Below, in pieces: positions 50,362 to 59,201 of a stretch of 64,000 nucleotides of DNA. The stretch is from Dethiosulfovibrio peptidovorans DSM 11002 (GTDB lineage: Bacteria > Synergistota > Synergistia > Synergistales > Dethiosulfovibrionaceae). The translations under genes and the position numbers were made by a program. Each line of letters opens with the position of its first letter. The stretch's first letter is position 1. The stretch covers positions 493,501 through 557,500 of the forward strand of contig NZ_ABTR02000001.1 in NCBI RefSeq assembly GCF_000172975.1, written 5' to 3'. The notes below the pieces were generated by a model, which did not search any database, was not told where the DNA came from, and worked only from the letters and a program-made list of their open reading frames with translations.

Positions 50362-53300
50362 CTACCCCTTTTCCTCTGTCTTTTGTCCGTGGCCCATCAC
50401 CATTCTACCTATGGCACCCTTTATCCTCTCCCTGTAGGTCTGAAGGAAAACGTAGAGACCAGGGATCAGAAAGATGCCGAAGGTCGAGGCTATGCTCATG
50501 CCGAAGAACATTGTCGTACCGACGTGAAGACGGCTACCGGCCCCGGCTCCTGTGGCAAAAAGCATGGGCAGAATGCCTATAACGCAGGTGAAGGCGGTCA
50601 TCATGACCGATCTAAACCGCTCGGACGCCGCGATACCCACCGCATCTATCACGGGTAGTCCCTTCTCGTCGTGCTGTTCCTTGGCGAACTCCACTATGAG
50701 TATGGCGTTCTTGGCCGACAGCCCCACAAGCAACAGTATGCCAAGCTGGGCATATATGCTGAGAGACAGCTTCATCACGAATATACCGACCAACGCGCCG
50801 AGCAGAGCTACCGGCAGAGAAAGGATAACTCCCAGGGGAACGGACCAGCTCTCGTACTGGGCCACCAGGAACAGATACCCGAACAATACCGCTATTGCTA
50901 TTATCATGACCGTCTGACCACTGGACTCCCTCTCCTGATAGGTCATGCCGGAGTAGTCCACCTTATAGCCCTCGGGAAGCTCCGAGGCCAGCCTCTCGAC
51001 CACCTCTATGCCGTTTCCCGACGAAAAACCCGGGGCTGTGAAGGCCATCACAGACGCCGTAGGGAACAGATTGTAACGGCTTACGGCCCTTGGGGCCAGG
51101 GTCTTATGGAGCTTCATGAAACTGTCCACCGGAACCCTTTCTCCCATCCTGTTGTTCACGAAGATATTGCCTACGTTGGACCTCTCGTTCCTGTAAGGCC
51201 AGTCGGACTGTAATATGACCTTGTTTACCGTCGTGCCTATGTTTATGTCGTTGACATAGGCCGTTCCGAAATAGGTCTGAAGGGTGCTGAAGGCGTTGTC
51301 CAACGGCACCCCGAGCATCTCGGCCTTCTCCCTATCTATGTCCAGAAACAGGTGGGGAGTGTCTGCAGTGTAGGTGCTGAAACCGTACATGAACTCAGGA
51401 GCCCTGTTAAGCTTCATTAGGAATTCGCCGGTTACCTGGGCGAGCCTCTGAGGATCGTTGTCCACCGTGGACTGTAGTCTGACGTCCAGCCCTCCAGCCA
51501 TTCCCAAGCCCTGTATAGCCGGAGGGGTGAAGACGTTCACCCTGGCCTCGGGGATCGATGCGGCTATGGCCTTCACGTTTTCCACTATGGCGTTCAGTCC
51601 TGTCTCAGCGGTTTTTCTCTCGGACCAGGTATCCAGGTTTATTATAAGAGACGCCACATTCTCTCCCGAGTCTCCCAGCAGGCTGAATCCCACTACGTTC
51701 ATGACGAACTTGACCCCCGGAATCCTCTCCAGCTGGGGCACCAGTTTTTCCATGACCGCATCGGTCCTCTCCTGGGTGGCTCCCTCGGGAAGCTGGACCA
51801 CCGCGAAGGCCGCCCCCTGGTCCTCGTCCGGGACGAAGGCGGTGGGGGTTATTCTCATGATCCCTACCGCCACGGCCATGACCAATGCCAGCAGTCCCAA
51901 CGTGACGAGAGTCCTTCTGGCTATCCACAGAGACCCGGCCACGTAACCCCGGGAGGCCTTTGAGACCATCCGGTTGAACCAGGCCAGAGGTCCTCTGGTC
52001 TTTGGCTTTATGCCGTGAAGCATATGGGCGCACATGGCTGGGCTCAAGGTCAAAGCCACCACCAGGGAGAACACGACCGAGAAGGACACCGTGACCGCGA
52101 ACTGACGGTAGATTTCTCCCGTCATTCCTCCCATGAATGCCACAGGAACGAATATGGCCAAAAAGACCAGTGTGGTCGCCGTCATAGGCCCTGTGACGTC
52201 CTTCATGGCCTGAACGGTGGCCTCCACGGAGCCCACTCCGTCCCTTTCCATGACGTAGAGAACCCTTTCGACCACTATTATAGCGTCGTCCACGACGGTC
52301 CCTATTACCAAAACGAAGGCGAACAAGGTCAGTATGTTTATGCTGAAGCCCAGCGTCATCAATCCTATGAAGGTCGCCAGAAGCGATATGGGAATCGCCA
52401 TGACCGGCACCAGGGTGACCCTCCAGTCCTGAAGGAACACGTAACACACCAAGACCACCAGGGAGAAGGTCAGCGCCAGGGTGAATAGGATCTCGTGGAT
52501 GGTCTCCTTGACGTACTCGGTGGAGTCGTATCCTATAACGAACTCCATGTCAGACGGCAGAGTCTTGGAAAGATCCTTCAGGGCCTTCTCCGTTGCCCTC
52601 ATAGCATCCAGAGCGTTGGAATCGGACGCCTGGGACAGCAGCATCATGGCCACAGGAGCGCCGTTCAACCCGGCGTGGAAGGTGTAGTCCTCTGAGCCCA
52701 GCTCTATCCTAGCCACGTCCTTCAGCTTGACCATAGCGCCGTCCTCGGTGGTCCTTATGACGACGTTCTCGAAGTCTCTCACGCTGCCGAGCCGCCCCTT
52801 GGTGGTCAAGGTGTAGACCAGAGAGTTGCTTCCATCGCCCGGGGCAGCCCCGATCGATCCGAGAGAAGCCTGTCTGTTCTGGCTGGAGATGGCTCCGGCC
52901 ACGTCGGAGGTGCTGAGTCCCATAGAGGCCAGCCTGTCCGGATCCAGCCACACCCTTATGCTGTACTTGGCTCCCATTACCTGGACGTCCCCGAGCCCTG
53001 GAACCCTCTTGAGAGCGTTGCTGACGTTGTTCTGGGCGTAGTCAGTCATGAAGGTAGAGTCTCTCGTCCCGTTCGGTGAGATGAGGGCAACGAAGCCCAA
53101 CACGTCGGAAAACCTGGACTCGGTGGTTATGCCTCGGGCCGTGACCTCGCCGGGCAACAGAGGCTCGGCCTGCTGAACCCTGTTTTGGACCTTAACCAAA
53201 GCCATATCCGTGTCGGTTCCGGTCTTGAAGGTTATGGTCAGAGAATAGCGTCCGGTGTTGCTGGAGGTGGAGTTCATGTAGATCATGTCGTCCACGCCGT

Positions 53301-53511
53301 TTATGGCCTCCTCCAGAGGAATCCCGACGGTGTTGGCCAGGGTCTCGGCATCTGCGCCTGGATACATGGCCTCGACACTTATCTGGGGAGGAGCGATGTC
53401 GGGATACTGCTTGACCGGCAGGTTCAGAGCCGCTATTCCTCCGGCCAGGGCCAGTACCACCGCTATGACCATGGCGAAACGGGGACGTTCTATGAAAAAT
53501 TTTGAGAACAT
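50362..53511 (-). CDS. AcrB-type RND multidrug efflux transporter (HAE1 family)
   Basis: The product is 1049 residues, the AcrB length. It starts MFSKFFIERPRFAMVIAVV, as HAE1 pumps do, with LPVKQYPDIAPPQISVEAMYPGADAETLANTVGIPLEEAINGVDDMIYMNS after it. The proton-relay helix 4 is GTVVDDAIIVVERV with two Asp, as in AcrB. AFMGGMTGEIYRQFAVTVSFSVVFSLVVALTLSPAMCAHML is the helix 5-6 region. It exports hydrophobic compounds by proton exchange, with the adaptor encoded four bases upstream and the TolC-type channel downstream. Confidence 0.95.
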   Translation of the reverse strand: MFSKFFIERPRFAMVIAVVLALAGGIAALNLPVKQYPDIAPPQISVEAMYPGADAETLANTVGIPLEEAINGVDDMIYMNSTSSNTGRYSLTITFKTGTDTDMALVKVQNRVQQAEPLLPGEVTARGITTESRFSDVLGFVALISPNGTRDSTFMTDYAQNNVSNALKRVPGLGDVQVMGAKYSIRVWLDPDRLASMGLSTSDVAGAISSQNRQASLGSIGAAPGDGSNSLVYTLTTKGRLGSVRDFENVVIRTTEDGAMVKLKDVARIELGSEDYTFHAGLNGAPVAMMLLSQASDSNALDAMRATEKALKDLSKTLPSDMEFVIGYDSTEYVKETIHEILFTLALTFSLVVLVCYVFLQDWRVTLVPVMAIPISLLATFIGLMTLGFSINILTLFAFVLVIGTVVDDAIIVVERVLYVMERDGVGSVEATVQAMKDVTGPMTATTLVFLAIFVPVAFMGGMTGEIYRQFAVTVSFSVVFSLVVALTLSPAMCAHMLHGIKPKTRGPLAWFNRMVSKASRGYVAGSLWIARRTLVTLGLLALVMAVAVGIMRITPTAFVPDEDQGAAFAVVQLPEGATQERTDAVMEKLVPQLERIPGVKFVMNVVGFSLLGDSGENVASLIINLDTWSERKTAETGLNAIVENVKAIAASIPEARVNVFTPPAIQGLGMAGGLDVRLQSTVDNDPQRLAQVTGEFLMKLNRAPEFMYGFSTYTADTPHLFLDIDREKAEMLGVPLDNAFSTLQTYFGTAYVNDINIGTTVNKVILQSDWPYRNERSNVGNIFVNNRMGERVPVDSFMKLHKTLAPRAVSRYNLFPTASVMAFTAPGFSSGNGIEVVERLASELPEGYKVDYSGMTYQERESSGQTVMIIAIAVLFGYLFLVAQYESWSVPLGVILSLPVALLGALVGIFVMKLSLSIYAQLGILLLVGLSAKNAILIVEFAKEQHDEKGLPVIDAVGIAASERFRSVMMTAFTCVIGILPMLFATGAGAGSRLHVGTTMFFGMSIASTFGIFLIPGLYVFLQTYRERIKGAIGRMVMGHGQKTEEKG

Positions 53512-53514
53512 GGT

Positions 53515-54771
53515 TTAACCGTCTATCTCCCCGTCGCCCGACACGATCGGCTTGAGATCGTAATCGGACGCCTGGGCCAACTCCGCCGGCGATTTATCCC
53601 CGCCGGTCTCCTCCTGAATAGGAGAGACGACCACACCGGGCCTGACCGACTGAATCCCTCGGAACACTATCCTCTCGCCGCCCTCGAGACCGGAGAGAAC
53701 CTCGCAGTTTTTACCTATGGAATCCCCCAATACTACTCCCCTCCTGTCCACCTTATTGGCCTCGTCGACGACGTAGACGAAATCTCCCTGGCCATCGGCC
53801 ATGACGGATTCCTGAGGTATGACCGGAACCACCTTGGACTTGGAGGGCCTGGCCTCTACCCTGACCATAGAGCCGGGAACGAGGGCTCCCCCATCGTTCT
53901 CGAACCTCAGGCTGACCATTATGGTGCCGGTACCCTTATCCATGACGTTATCCTCGAAGTCCCTCTCGCCTTTTTTGGGGTAGACCTCTCCGTTGGCCAA
54001 CTTTATGGTCGCGTCGAACACCGACTGATCCCGGTTTTTGAAGGAATCCAACTGATCCAGATATTCCCTGTCCGACAGTGCGAAGGAAACCCTTATGGGA
54101 TCCATCTGCACTATCTTGGTCAGGGTCGTAGACCCCGCCGGGGTGACGTAGTTACCCTTGGTATAGAACGCCTCTCCCACCTTTCCTGTTATAGGGGCCC
54201 TTATCTTGGTGTAGCTCAGGTCTATCTGAGCCAGAGACAGAGACGCCTTGGCCTGCTGTACCTGGGCCTTAGCCTGGAGAAGATCGCTCTGAGCCATATC
54301 TATGTCCGACGCCGAGACGCTCCTGGGATCGGCGGCCTTGAGTCTCTTCAGATACTTGGAGGCCCTGTCGTAGTTGGCCTCCGCCTTGGCGAGCTCGGCC
54401 TTCCTGAGAGAGACGGTAGTCCTGAACCGTCTGTCGTCTATGGAGAAAAGAAGGTCGCCCTCCTTCACCATAGAACCTTCCTGGAAGTGAACCTCGGCTA
54501 TCTCGCCGCTTATCTGGGGCCTTATGGACACCGACTGTATGGGCTCCACCCTGCCGATATACTCCCTGGGGACGGCCAAATCGGCCTTTCGAACCACGTG
54601 GAGCACCACCACGGGAGCCTGAGGCTTGGCCTGTTCGACCGCTTGAGCCTGAGCCCTGGCCTCGTCCTGCGCCTTTCCGACGAAGTACTCCCTTCCGAAG
54701 AAAGCCGCCGCTCCCAATATCAGGATCAGCAAAACCACCTTCGCCGAACCCCTTCTGCCTACGTTACCCAT
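53515..54771 (-). CDS. AcrA-type periplasmic adaptor of the RND pump
   Basis: I favour the ATG at 54771 (MGNVGRRGSAKVVLLILILG), nine bases after AGGTG; a GTG at 54783 is the alternative. The product is 418 residues. The N-terminal helix anchors it. The lipoyl halves are SVSIRPQISGEIAEVHFQEGSMVKEGDLLFSIDDRRF and IDLSYTKIRAPITGKVGEAFYTKGNYVTP, enclosing a short coiled coil. VSFALSDREYLDQL and RVEARPSKSKVVPVIPQESVM belong to the barrel and proximal domains. It links the RND pump and the TolC channel and lies 34 bases after the TetR gene. Confidence 0.93.
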   Translation of the reverse strand: MGNVGRRGSAKVVLLILILGAAAFFGREYFVGKAQDEARAQAQAVEQAKPQAPVVVLHVVRKADLAVPREYIGRVEPIQSVSIRPQISGEIAEVHFQEGSMVKEGDLLFSIDDRRFRTTVSLRKAELAKAEANYDRASKYLKRLKAADPRSVSASDIDMAQSDLLQAKAQVQQAKASLSLAQIDLSYTKIRAPITGKVGEAFYTKGNYVTPAGSTTLTKIVQMDPIRVSFALSDREYLDQLDSFKNRDQSVFDATIKLANGEVYPKKGERDFEDNVMDKGTGTIMVSLRFENDGGALVPGSMVRVEARPSKSKVVPVIPQESVMADGQGDFVYVVDEANKVDRRGVVLGDSIGKNCEVLSGLEGGERIVFRGIQSVRPGVVVSPIQEETGGDKSPAELAQASDYDLKPIVSGDGEIDG

Positions 54772-54805
54772 GTATAAAAGCACCTACCCTTCGAACTCGA
54801 AAAAT

Positions 54806-55435
54806 TCAATCCGCCAACAGACCCCTTATGACCAGGTCTCTGACGGTATACACGTAAACCTCTCCGGGGAAACTCACCATCCCCGCTGCAAACTGCTTGG
54901 CTACCCCCATGGTCATGGCGTTTATGGCAGCCTCGGCCATGGCGGGCTCGATAGGTCGAAACACTCCGGACTTCACCCCCATGGCTATGACCTCGGCAAT
55001 GACCTTTCTGACCTCTCTCATAGGGTGATCCTCGTGACAGGCCTGATCGGGGTCTATATTTCTACGCAGATCCTTGTCCTCGTAATAGGCCTGGACCGTG
55101 GCGGAGATCAGCTTTCTCTTCTCGTAGAGGTCCATGAAGGTCTTGTCCACTATTTTCCTCAACAATTCGACAGGATCGGACTTGCCCAGGTCGACGGATC
55201 GAACGAACTCCCTTATCTCCTCGGTGTTCCTCTCCATCACGGAAAAAAGGATATCCCTCTTGTCCTTGAAGTAGTTGTAGACCGTACCCTTGGAGACACC
55301 GGCCTCCTTGGCTATCCGATCCATGGTGGTACCTTTCCAACCATCTTCCTGAAGGAGCTTCTCAACCGCCGAGATGAGAGAATCTCTGGTCATCCTCTCC
55401 AACACGGCCTTCTTCTTGGCGGAAAGCCTCGCCAT
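54806..55435 (-). CDS. TetR-family regulator of the AcrAB-TolC-like operon
   Basis: The product is 209 residues. The helix-turn-helix is TTMDRIAKEAGVSKGTVYNYFKDKRDILFSVMER near 33-66. The remainder is an all-helical ligand domain. GGGGAGGTG lies before the ATG. It is the first gene of the pump operon, so it should be autoregulated through the palindrome at 55480-55492 just after its promoter (55506-55534). Confidence 0.92.
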   Translation of the reverse strand: MARLSAKKKAVLERMTRDSLISAVEKLLQEDGWKGTTMDRIAKEAGVSKGTVYNYFKDKRDILFSVMERNTEEIREFVRSVDLGKSDPVELLRKIVDKTFMDLYEKRKLISATVQAYYEDKDLRRNIDPDQACHEDHPMREVRKVIAEVIAMGVKSGVFRPIEPAMAEAAINAMTMGVAKQFAAGMVSFPGEVYVYTVRDLVIRGLLAD

Positions 55436-55479
55436 GGCCTACACCTCCCCATCATATCCATGACCAACGGTTTTTATTT

Positions 55480-55492
55480 TGACCGACGGTCA
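55480..55492. promoter_or_regulatory. TetR operator of the RND operon
   Basis: TGACCGACGGTCA is a perfect 13-base palindrome (central A). Related half-sites occur at 55461-55471 (TGACCAACGGT) and near 55530-55545 (CAACGACGGTC). It lies just downstream of the expected transcription start of the tetR gene. Confidence 0.6.
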
Positions 55493-55505
55493 TCATAGGT
55501 AAGAG

Positions 55506-55534
55506 AGTCTAATCGATTGGCTGCTCTTTGTCAA
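55506..55534 (-). promoter_or_regulatory. Sigma-70-type promoter of the tetR-MFP-RND-tolC operon
   Basis: On the minus strand a consensus TTGACA (55534-55529) and TAGACT (55511-55506) are separated by 17 bases, about 70 bases before the tetR start. Confidence 0.75.
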
Positions 55535-55617
55535 CGACGGTCTTACCGAAAAACCGCTCGACTTACTGAGCGGCAAGTTAGCTTAGCAAACAAAAAAGCC
55601 GACACCTGAGTCCTCCG

Positions 55618-55646
55618 TTGACGAACAACCGTCAGGGTCATAGAAT
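55618..55646 (+). promoter_or_regulatory. Sigma-70-type promoter of the cecR-ybhGFSR operon
   Basis: TTGACG (55618-55623) and TAGAAT (55641-55646) are separated by 17 bases, 43 bases before the cecR start codon. Confidence 0.7.
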
Positions 55647-55657
55647 AAAACAAATGA

Positions 55658-55675
55658 TTTAAACGTATGTTTAAA
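55658..55675. promoter_or_regulatory. Operator candidate for the CecR-like regulator
   Basis: TTTAAAC, four bases, GTTTAAA form perfect 7-base arms. It lies just after the predicted transcription start and runs into the ribosome-binding site, a repressing position. Confidence 0.6.
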
Positions 55676-55688
55676 AAGGAGACCCGAC

Positions 55689-56333
55689 ATGACAGAGATA
55701 AAGGCCACTAAGCAGAAGATCCTCGACGCAGCAGGAATGGTCTTCGGCGAGAAAAGTTACAACGAGGCCACGATCAGGGAGATATGTTCCCTGGCCGAGG
55801 TGAACCTGGCGTCGGTAAACTACCACTTCGGGAGCAAGGAGATGCTCTACCGAGCCCTCCTGGAGGACATACTCACCACCATCATAGAGCGACATCCGGT
55901 TGTGCCGCCGGGAGACCACTCCGCCGAGGAAAGGCTGGCCTTTTTCCTGAGGGCCTACGTCAACCGGCTCGTCGGAGAGGCTCAAATCCACGGCAACGAG
56001 GGGAGAATAGCCCTTCTTTCACGGGAGCTGCTGCATCCCTCGCCGATAATGACGGAACTCATGGTCAAACACATCTACCCCCAAAGGGACATAGTCATGT
56101 CCACCGTGGCGGAGCTTTTGGGAGACAGTGCCACGAGACGTCAGGTGCTGCTTTGCGTCATGAGCTCGGTGAGCCAGTGCTTCTACATGATATTTTTCGG
56201 CGACACCATAAAGGCCATCGGCCTGGCCGGAGAGGCCAAGGAGATAGACATGGACACCCTCGCCCGCCACACCGCGACCTTCGCCCTGGCGGGAATAAAG
56301 GCGATTCGAGAGGGAGGAAAGATCGATGGATAA
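55689..56333 (+). CDS. TetR-family regulator, CecR (YbiH)-like
   Basis: The product is 214 residues. The helix-turn-helix is ATIREICSLAEVNLASVNYHFGSKEMLYRALLEDIL near 27-62, with the VNYHFGSK end characteristic of the CecR group, and a C-terminal domain of the DUF1956 type (REGxLALLxRELxxPSP-like RIALLSRELLHPSPIMTELM). In Escherichia coli CecR heads the operon with ybhGFSR, the same gene order as here. AAGGAG precedes the ATG. It overlaps the ybhG-like start by eight bases. Confidence 0.88.
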   Translation: MTEIKATKQKILDAAGMVFGEKSYNEATIREICSLAEVNLASVNYHFGSKEMLYRALLEDILTTIIERHPVVPPGDHSAEERLAFFLRAYVNRLVGEAQIHGNEGRIALLSRELLHPSPIMTELMVKHIYPQRDIVMSTVAELLGDSATRRQVLLCVMSSVSQCFYMIFFGDTIKAIGLAGEAKEIDMDTLARHTATFALAGIKAIREGGKIDG

Positions 56334-57510
56334 AAAGAAAGCTTTTATAGGTATCGCCGCGGTAGCAGCGGCCCTGACGATGGCGGCAGCTGCGTCCTGG
56401 ACCCTGGGAAAAAACGGGAACGGGGCCCTCTCCCTTTCCGGAACGGTGGAGGCCACTACGTCGACCCTCAGCTTTCGTGTAGGAGGATATGTAAAGACCG
56501 TCTACACCGATGAGGGAGACCGGGTAAAAAAAGGGGAGGTCCTGGCAAAGCTGGACACCGAAGATCTGAAGCTGGCGCTGGAGACTGCCATAGGAGAACA
56601 GATCATGGCGGCGGCGAACTTGGAGGAGCTGGAGAAAGGCAGCCGCCCGGAGGAAATAGCCGCTGCCAGCGCCGACGTCCAGAAGGCCAAGGCGGCCTTG
56701 GCCGAGATGGAGGGAGGCTCCAGGGTCCAGCTGATAGCCGAGGCCCAGGCCAGGCTGAACCAGGCCGTCGCCGCCAGACGATCCGCCGAGGCTACTTTAG
56801 AGATGGCCAAGGCAGACGACGAAAGGTTCAAAAGCCTCTATAAATCGGGGTCCATAGGCCAGAGAGAGTACGAATCCTACAGGACGGCATATCGCAACGC
56901 TCAGGAAAAACTCCACGAAGCGAGAGCATCGGTGTCGGCCGCCTCCCAACAGCTGAGTCTTTTGAAGGAGGGAAGTCGCAGAGAGGACGTTCAACAGGCC
57001 TACGCCGCCCTTCAGGGAGCCCAGGCCCGCTACGACCTCGTAACGGCAGGACCGAGAGAGGAAGTAAAGGCCCAGGCCAGAGCCAGGCTGAGAGCCTCTA
57101 AGGCCAAGACCGACATGGCCGCTCTGAAATTGGAATACGCCGAGCTGAGGGCTCCCTTCGACGGAACGGTGCTGGTGAAGGCCTCGGAAGAGGGGGAGAA
57201 CGTCTCTCCCGGAACACCGGCCTTCTCCCTCGCCAGGCTGGACCGACCATGGATAAGGTGCTTCGTAATGGAGACCGACCTGCCCCACATAGCCCTCGGT
57301 CAGAGCGCCTTGGTGGAGATAGACGGACTGGACCGCGGGATCGAGGGGAAGGTGACATACATATCCTCCCAGGCGGAGTTCACTCCCAAAACGGTGGAGA
57401 CCAGAAAAGAACGGGTCAACCTGATGTACCGCATAAAGGTCCGGGTCGATAACGACGACGGAGTTCTAAAGATAGGCATGCCAGTCACGGTGAGGATAAC
57501 TCCGAGATGA
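56326..57510 (+). CDS. ybhG: HlyD-family membrane-fusion protein, YbhG-like
   Basis: The product is 394 residues. An N-terminal helix (AFIGIAAVAAALTMAAAASW) anchors or exports it. The lipoyl half-motifs are STLSFRVGGYVKTVYTDEGDRVKKGEVLAKLDTEDL and LEYAELRAPFDGTVLVKASEEGENVSPGTP. A long coiled-coil hairpin (about 85-250) carries repeated segments with EEIAAASADVQKAKAAL and REDVQQAYAALQGAQA. It should bridge the YbhFSR ABC transporter to an outer-membrane channel. Start and stop overlap both neighbours. Confidence 0.9.
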   Translation: MDKKKAFIGIAAVAAALTMAAAASWTLGKNGNGALSLSGTVEATTSTLSFRVGGYVKTVYTDEGDRVKKGEVLAKLDTEDLKLALETAIGEQIMAAANLEELEKGSRPEEIAAASADVQKAKAALAEMEGGSRVQLIAEAQARLNQAVAARRSAEATLEMAKADDERFKSLYKSGSIGQREYESYRTAYRNAQEKLHEARASVSAASQQLSLLKEGSRREDVQQAYAALQGAQARYDLVTAGPREEVKAQARARLRASKAKTDMAALKLEYAELRAPFDGTVLVKASEEGENVSPGTPAFSLARLDRPWIRCFVMETDLPHIALGQSALVEIDGLDRGIEGKVTYISSQAEFTPKTVETRKERVNLMYRIKVRVDNDDGVLKIGMPVTVRITPR

Positions 57511-59201
57511 CCGCCCTCGTCGATGTCCATGACCTGGAGAGATCTTTCGGGAGCCTCCAAGCGGTGGCTCACCTGTCCTTCTCTGTAGACCCAGGGGAGA
57601 TTTTCGGCATAGTCGGCCCGGACGGAGCCGGAAAGACCACGGTGCTTCGAATACTGGCCACCGTGCTGGACGGAACAGGAGGCTCCGCCATGATCGACGG
57701 CCTTGACGTGTCGGAGGAACCGGACCGAGTCAAGGATAGAATAGCCTACATGAGCCAGAGGTTCGGCCTCTATCCGGACCTGACGGTGGAGGAAAACGTC
57801 GACCTCTACGCCGACCTATACGGCCTACCCAAAAAAGGTAGATCCGAAAGGGTGGACGAGCTCCTTCGCTTCAGCTACATGGACCCCTTCAAGAAGAGGC
57901 GGGCGGGTGCCCTGTCCGGAGGGATGAAGCAGAAGCTTCAGCTGGTCTGCGCCCTGATCCACACCCCGAAGGTACTCCTCCTGGACGAGCCGACCAACGG
58001 GGTGGATCCGGTAAGTCGACGGGATTTCTGGCGAATGCTATTCGGCCTGTCGGACCGAGGGGTCGCCACGGTGGTAACCACGGCCTACATGGACGAGGCG
58101 GAGCGATGTCACAGGATCGCCCTAATGGACAAAGGGAGATTTCTCGGACAGGGAACCCTGGAGCAGGTAAGGTCCCTCATGTCGGGCAGACTGTACTCCT
58201 TCACCACCAGGGCACCGAGAAAAGCGGCAGAGGCCTTTAGGACCAGGGATGGCTGGCACTCCACCCCCTTCGGTGATTCGATCCACCTGGAGTGTCCCGA
58301 CGACGTCGCTTCCTCGGAGATAGAGGCCATCCTGCGAACGGCCTCTATACCTCACGGTACGGTGGAGGAGACGATTCCGTCGCTGGAGGACGTCTTCGTG
58401 TCGGTGGTCTCCGAGCCCCGAGGGGAGAGGGCGATGGCACCTCCGGGAGAAATACCCCCCTTCGAAGACGGGACGGCGGTAACGGCTAATAACCTCACCA
58501 AGACCTTCGGCGACTTCACCGCCGTAAACGACCTGTCCTTCGAGGTATTCCAGGGGGAGATTTTCGGCTTTCTCGGCCCCAACGGAGCTGGCAAGAGCAC
58601 CACTATAAGGATGCTCTGCGGCCTGCTTTCCCCCAGCTCGGGACGGGCGGTGGTGGCCGAAGTGGACGTCGGGAAGGATCCCGAGTCGGTCAAGTGGAGG
58701 ATCGGCTACATGAGCCAGAAATTCTCCCTCTACGAGGATCTGACCGTGGAGGAGAACCTGAACTTCTACGGCGGAATCTACGGCCTGGACGACTCCAGAC
58801 TGAAGGAGAGAAAGGAATGGGCCCTCGACATGGCCGACCTCTCTCGCAGGAGAGGCGACATTGCAGGATCCCTCACCGGGGGATGGAGACAGAAACTGGC
58901 TCTGGCCTGCGCCGTGCTTCACGAACCTCCGATAGTGTTTCTCGACGAGCCCACCAGCGGGGTGGACCCGGTTAGCCGACGGACCTTCTGGGAGCTCATA
59001 AACGACATGAGCGATAGAGGGATAACGGTGTTCGTCACAACCCACTACATGGAGGAGGCGGAATACTGCAACCGTCTGGCCATGATCTTTCGGGGAGACA
59101 TGATAGCTCTGGGTACCCCGGGAGAGCTGAAAAAACGTACAGACACGTCCTCCATGGAGGATGCCTTCGTAGAGCTGGTGGAGGGAGGCGAGAAAAGTTG
59201 A
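57507..59201 (+). CDS. ybhF: ABC transporter with two fused ATPase domains, YbhF-like
   Basis: The product is 564 residues and contains two nucleotide-binding domains. Domain 1: Walker A GPDGAGKTT near 36-44, signature LSGGMKQKL, Walker B VLLLDEPTNGVDP. Domain 2: Walker A GPNGAGKST near 356, signature LTGGWRQKL with a Trp, and IVFLDEPTSGVDP. The first Walker A has Asp in place of the usual Asn. Fused NBDs of this kind define YbhF and the drug-efflux relatives. It powers the permeases encoded by the next two genes, with four-base overlaps on both sides. Confidence 0.93.
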   Translation: MTALVDVHDLERSFGSLQAVAHLSFSVDPGEIFGIVGPDGAGKTTVLRILATVLDGTGGSAMIDGLDVSEEPDRVKDRIAYMSQRFGLYPDLTVEENVDLYADLYGLPKKGRSERVDELLRFSYMDPFKKRRAGALSGGMKQKLQLVCALIHTPKVLLLDEPTNGVDPVSRRDFWRMLFGLSDRGVATVVTTAYMDEAERCHRIALMDKGRFLGQGTLEQVRSLMSGRLYSFTTRAPRKAAEAFRTRDGWHSTPFGDSIHLECPDDVASSEIEAILRTASIPHGTVEETIPSLEDVFVSVVSEPRGERAMAPPGEIPPFEDGTAVTANNLTKTFGDFTAVNDLSFEVFQGEIFGFLGPNGAGKSTTIRMLCGLLSPSSGRAVVAEVDVGKDPESVKWRIGYMSQKFSLYEDLTVEENLNFYGGIYGLDDSRLKERKEWALDMADLSRRRGDIAGSLTGGWRQKLALACAVLHEPPIVFLDEPTSGVDPVSRRTFWELINDMSDRGITVFVTTHYMEEAEYCNRLAMIFRGDMIALGTPGELKKRTDTSSMEDAFVELVEGGEKS

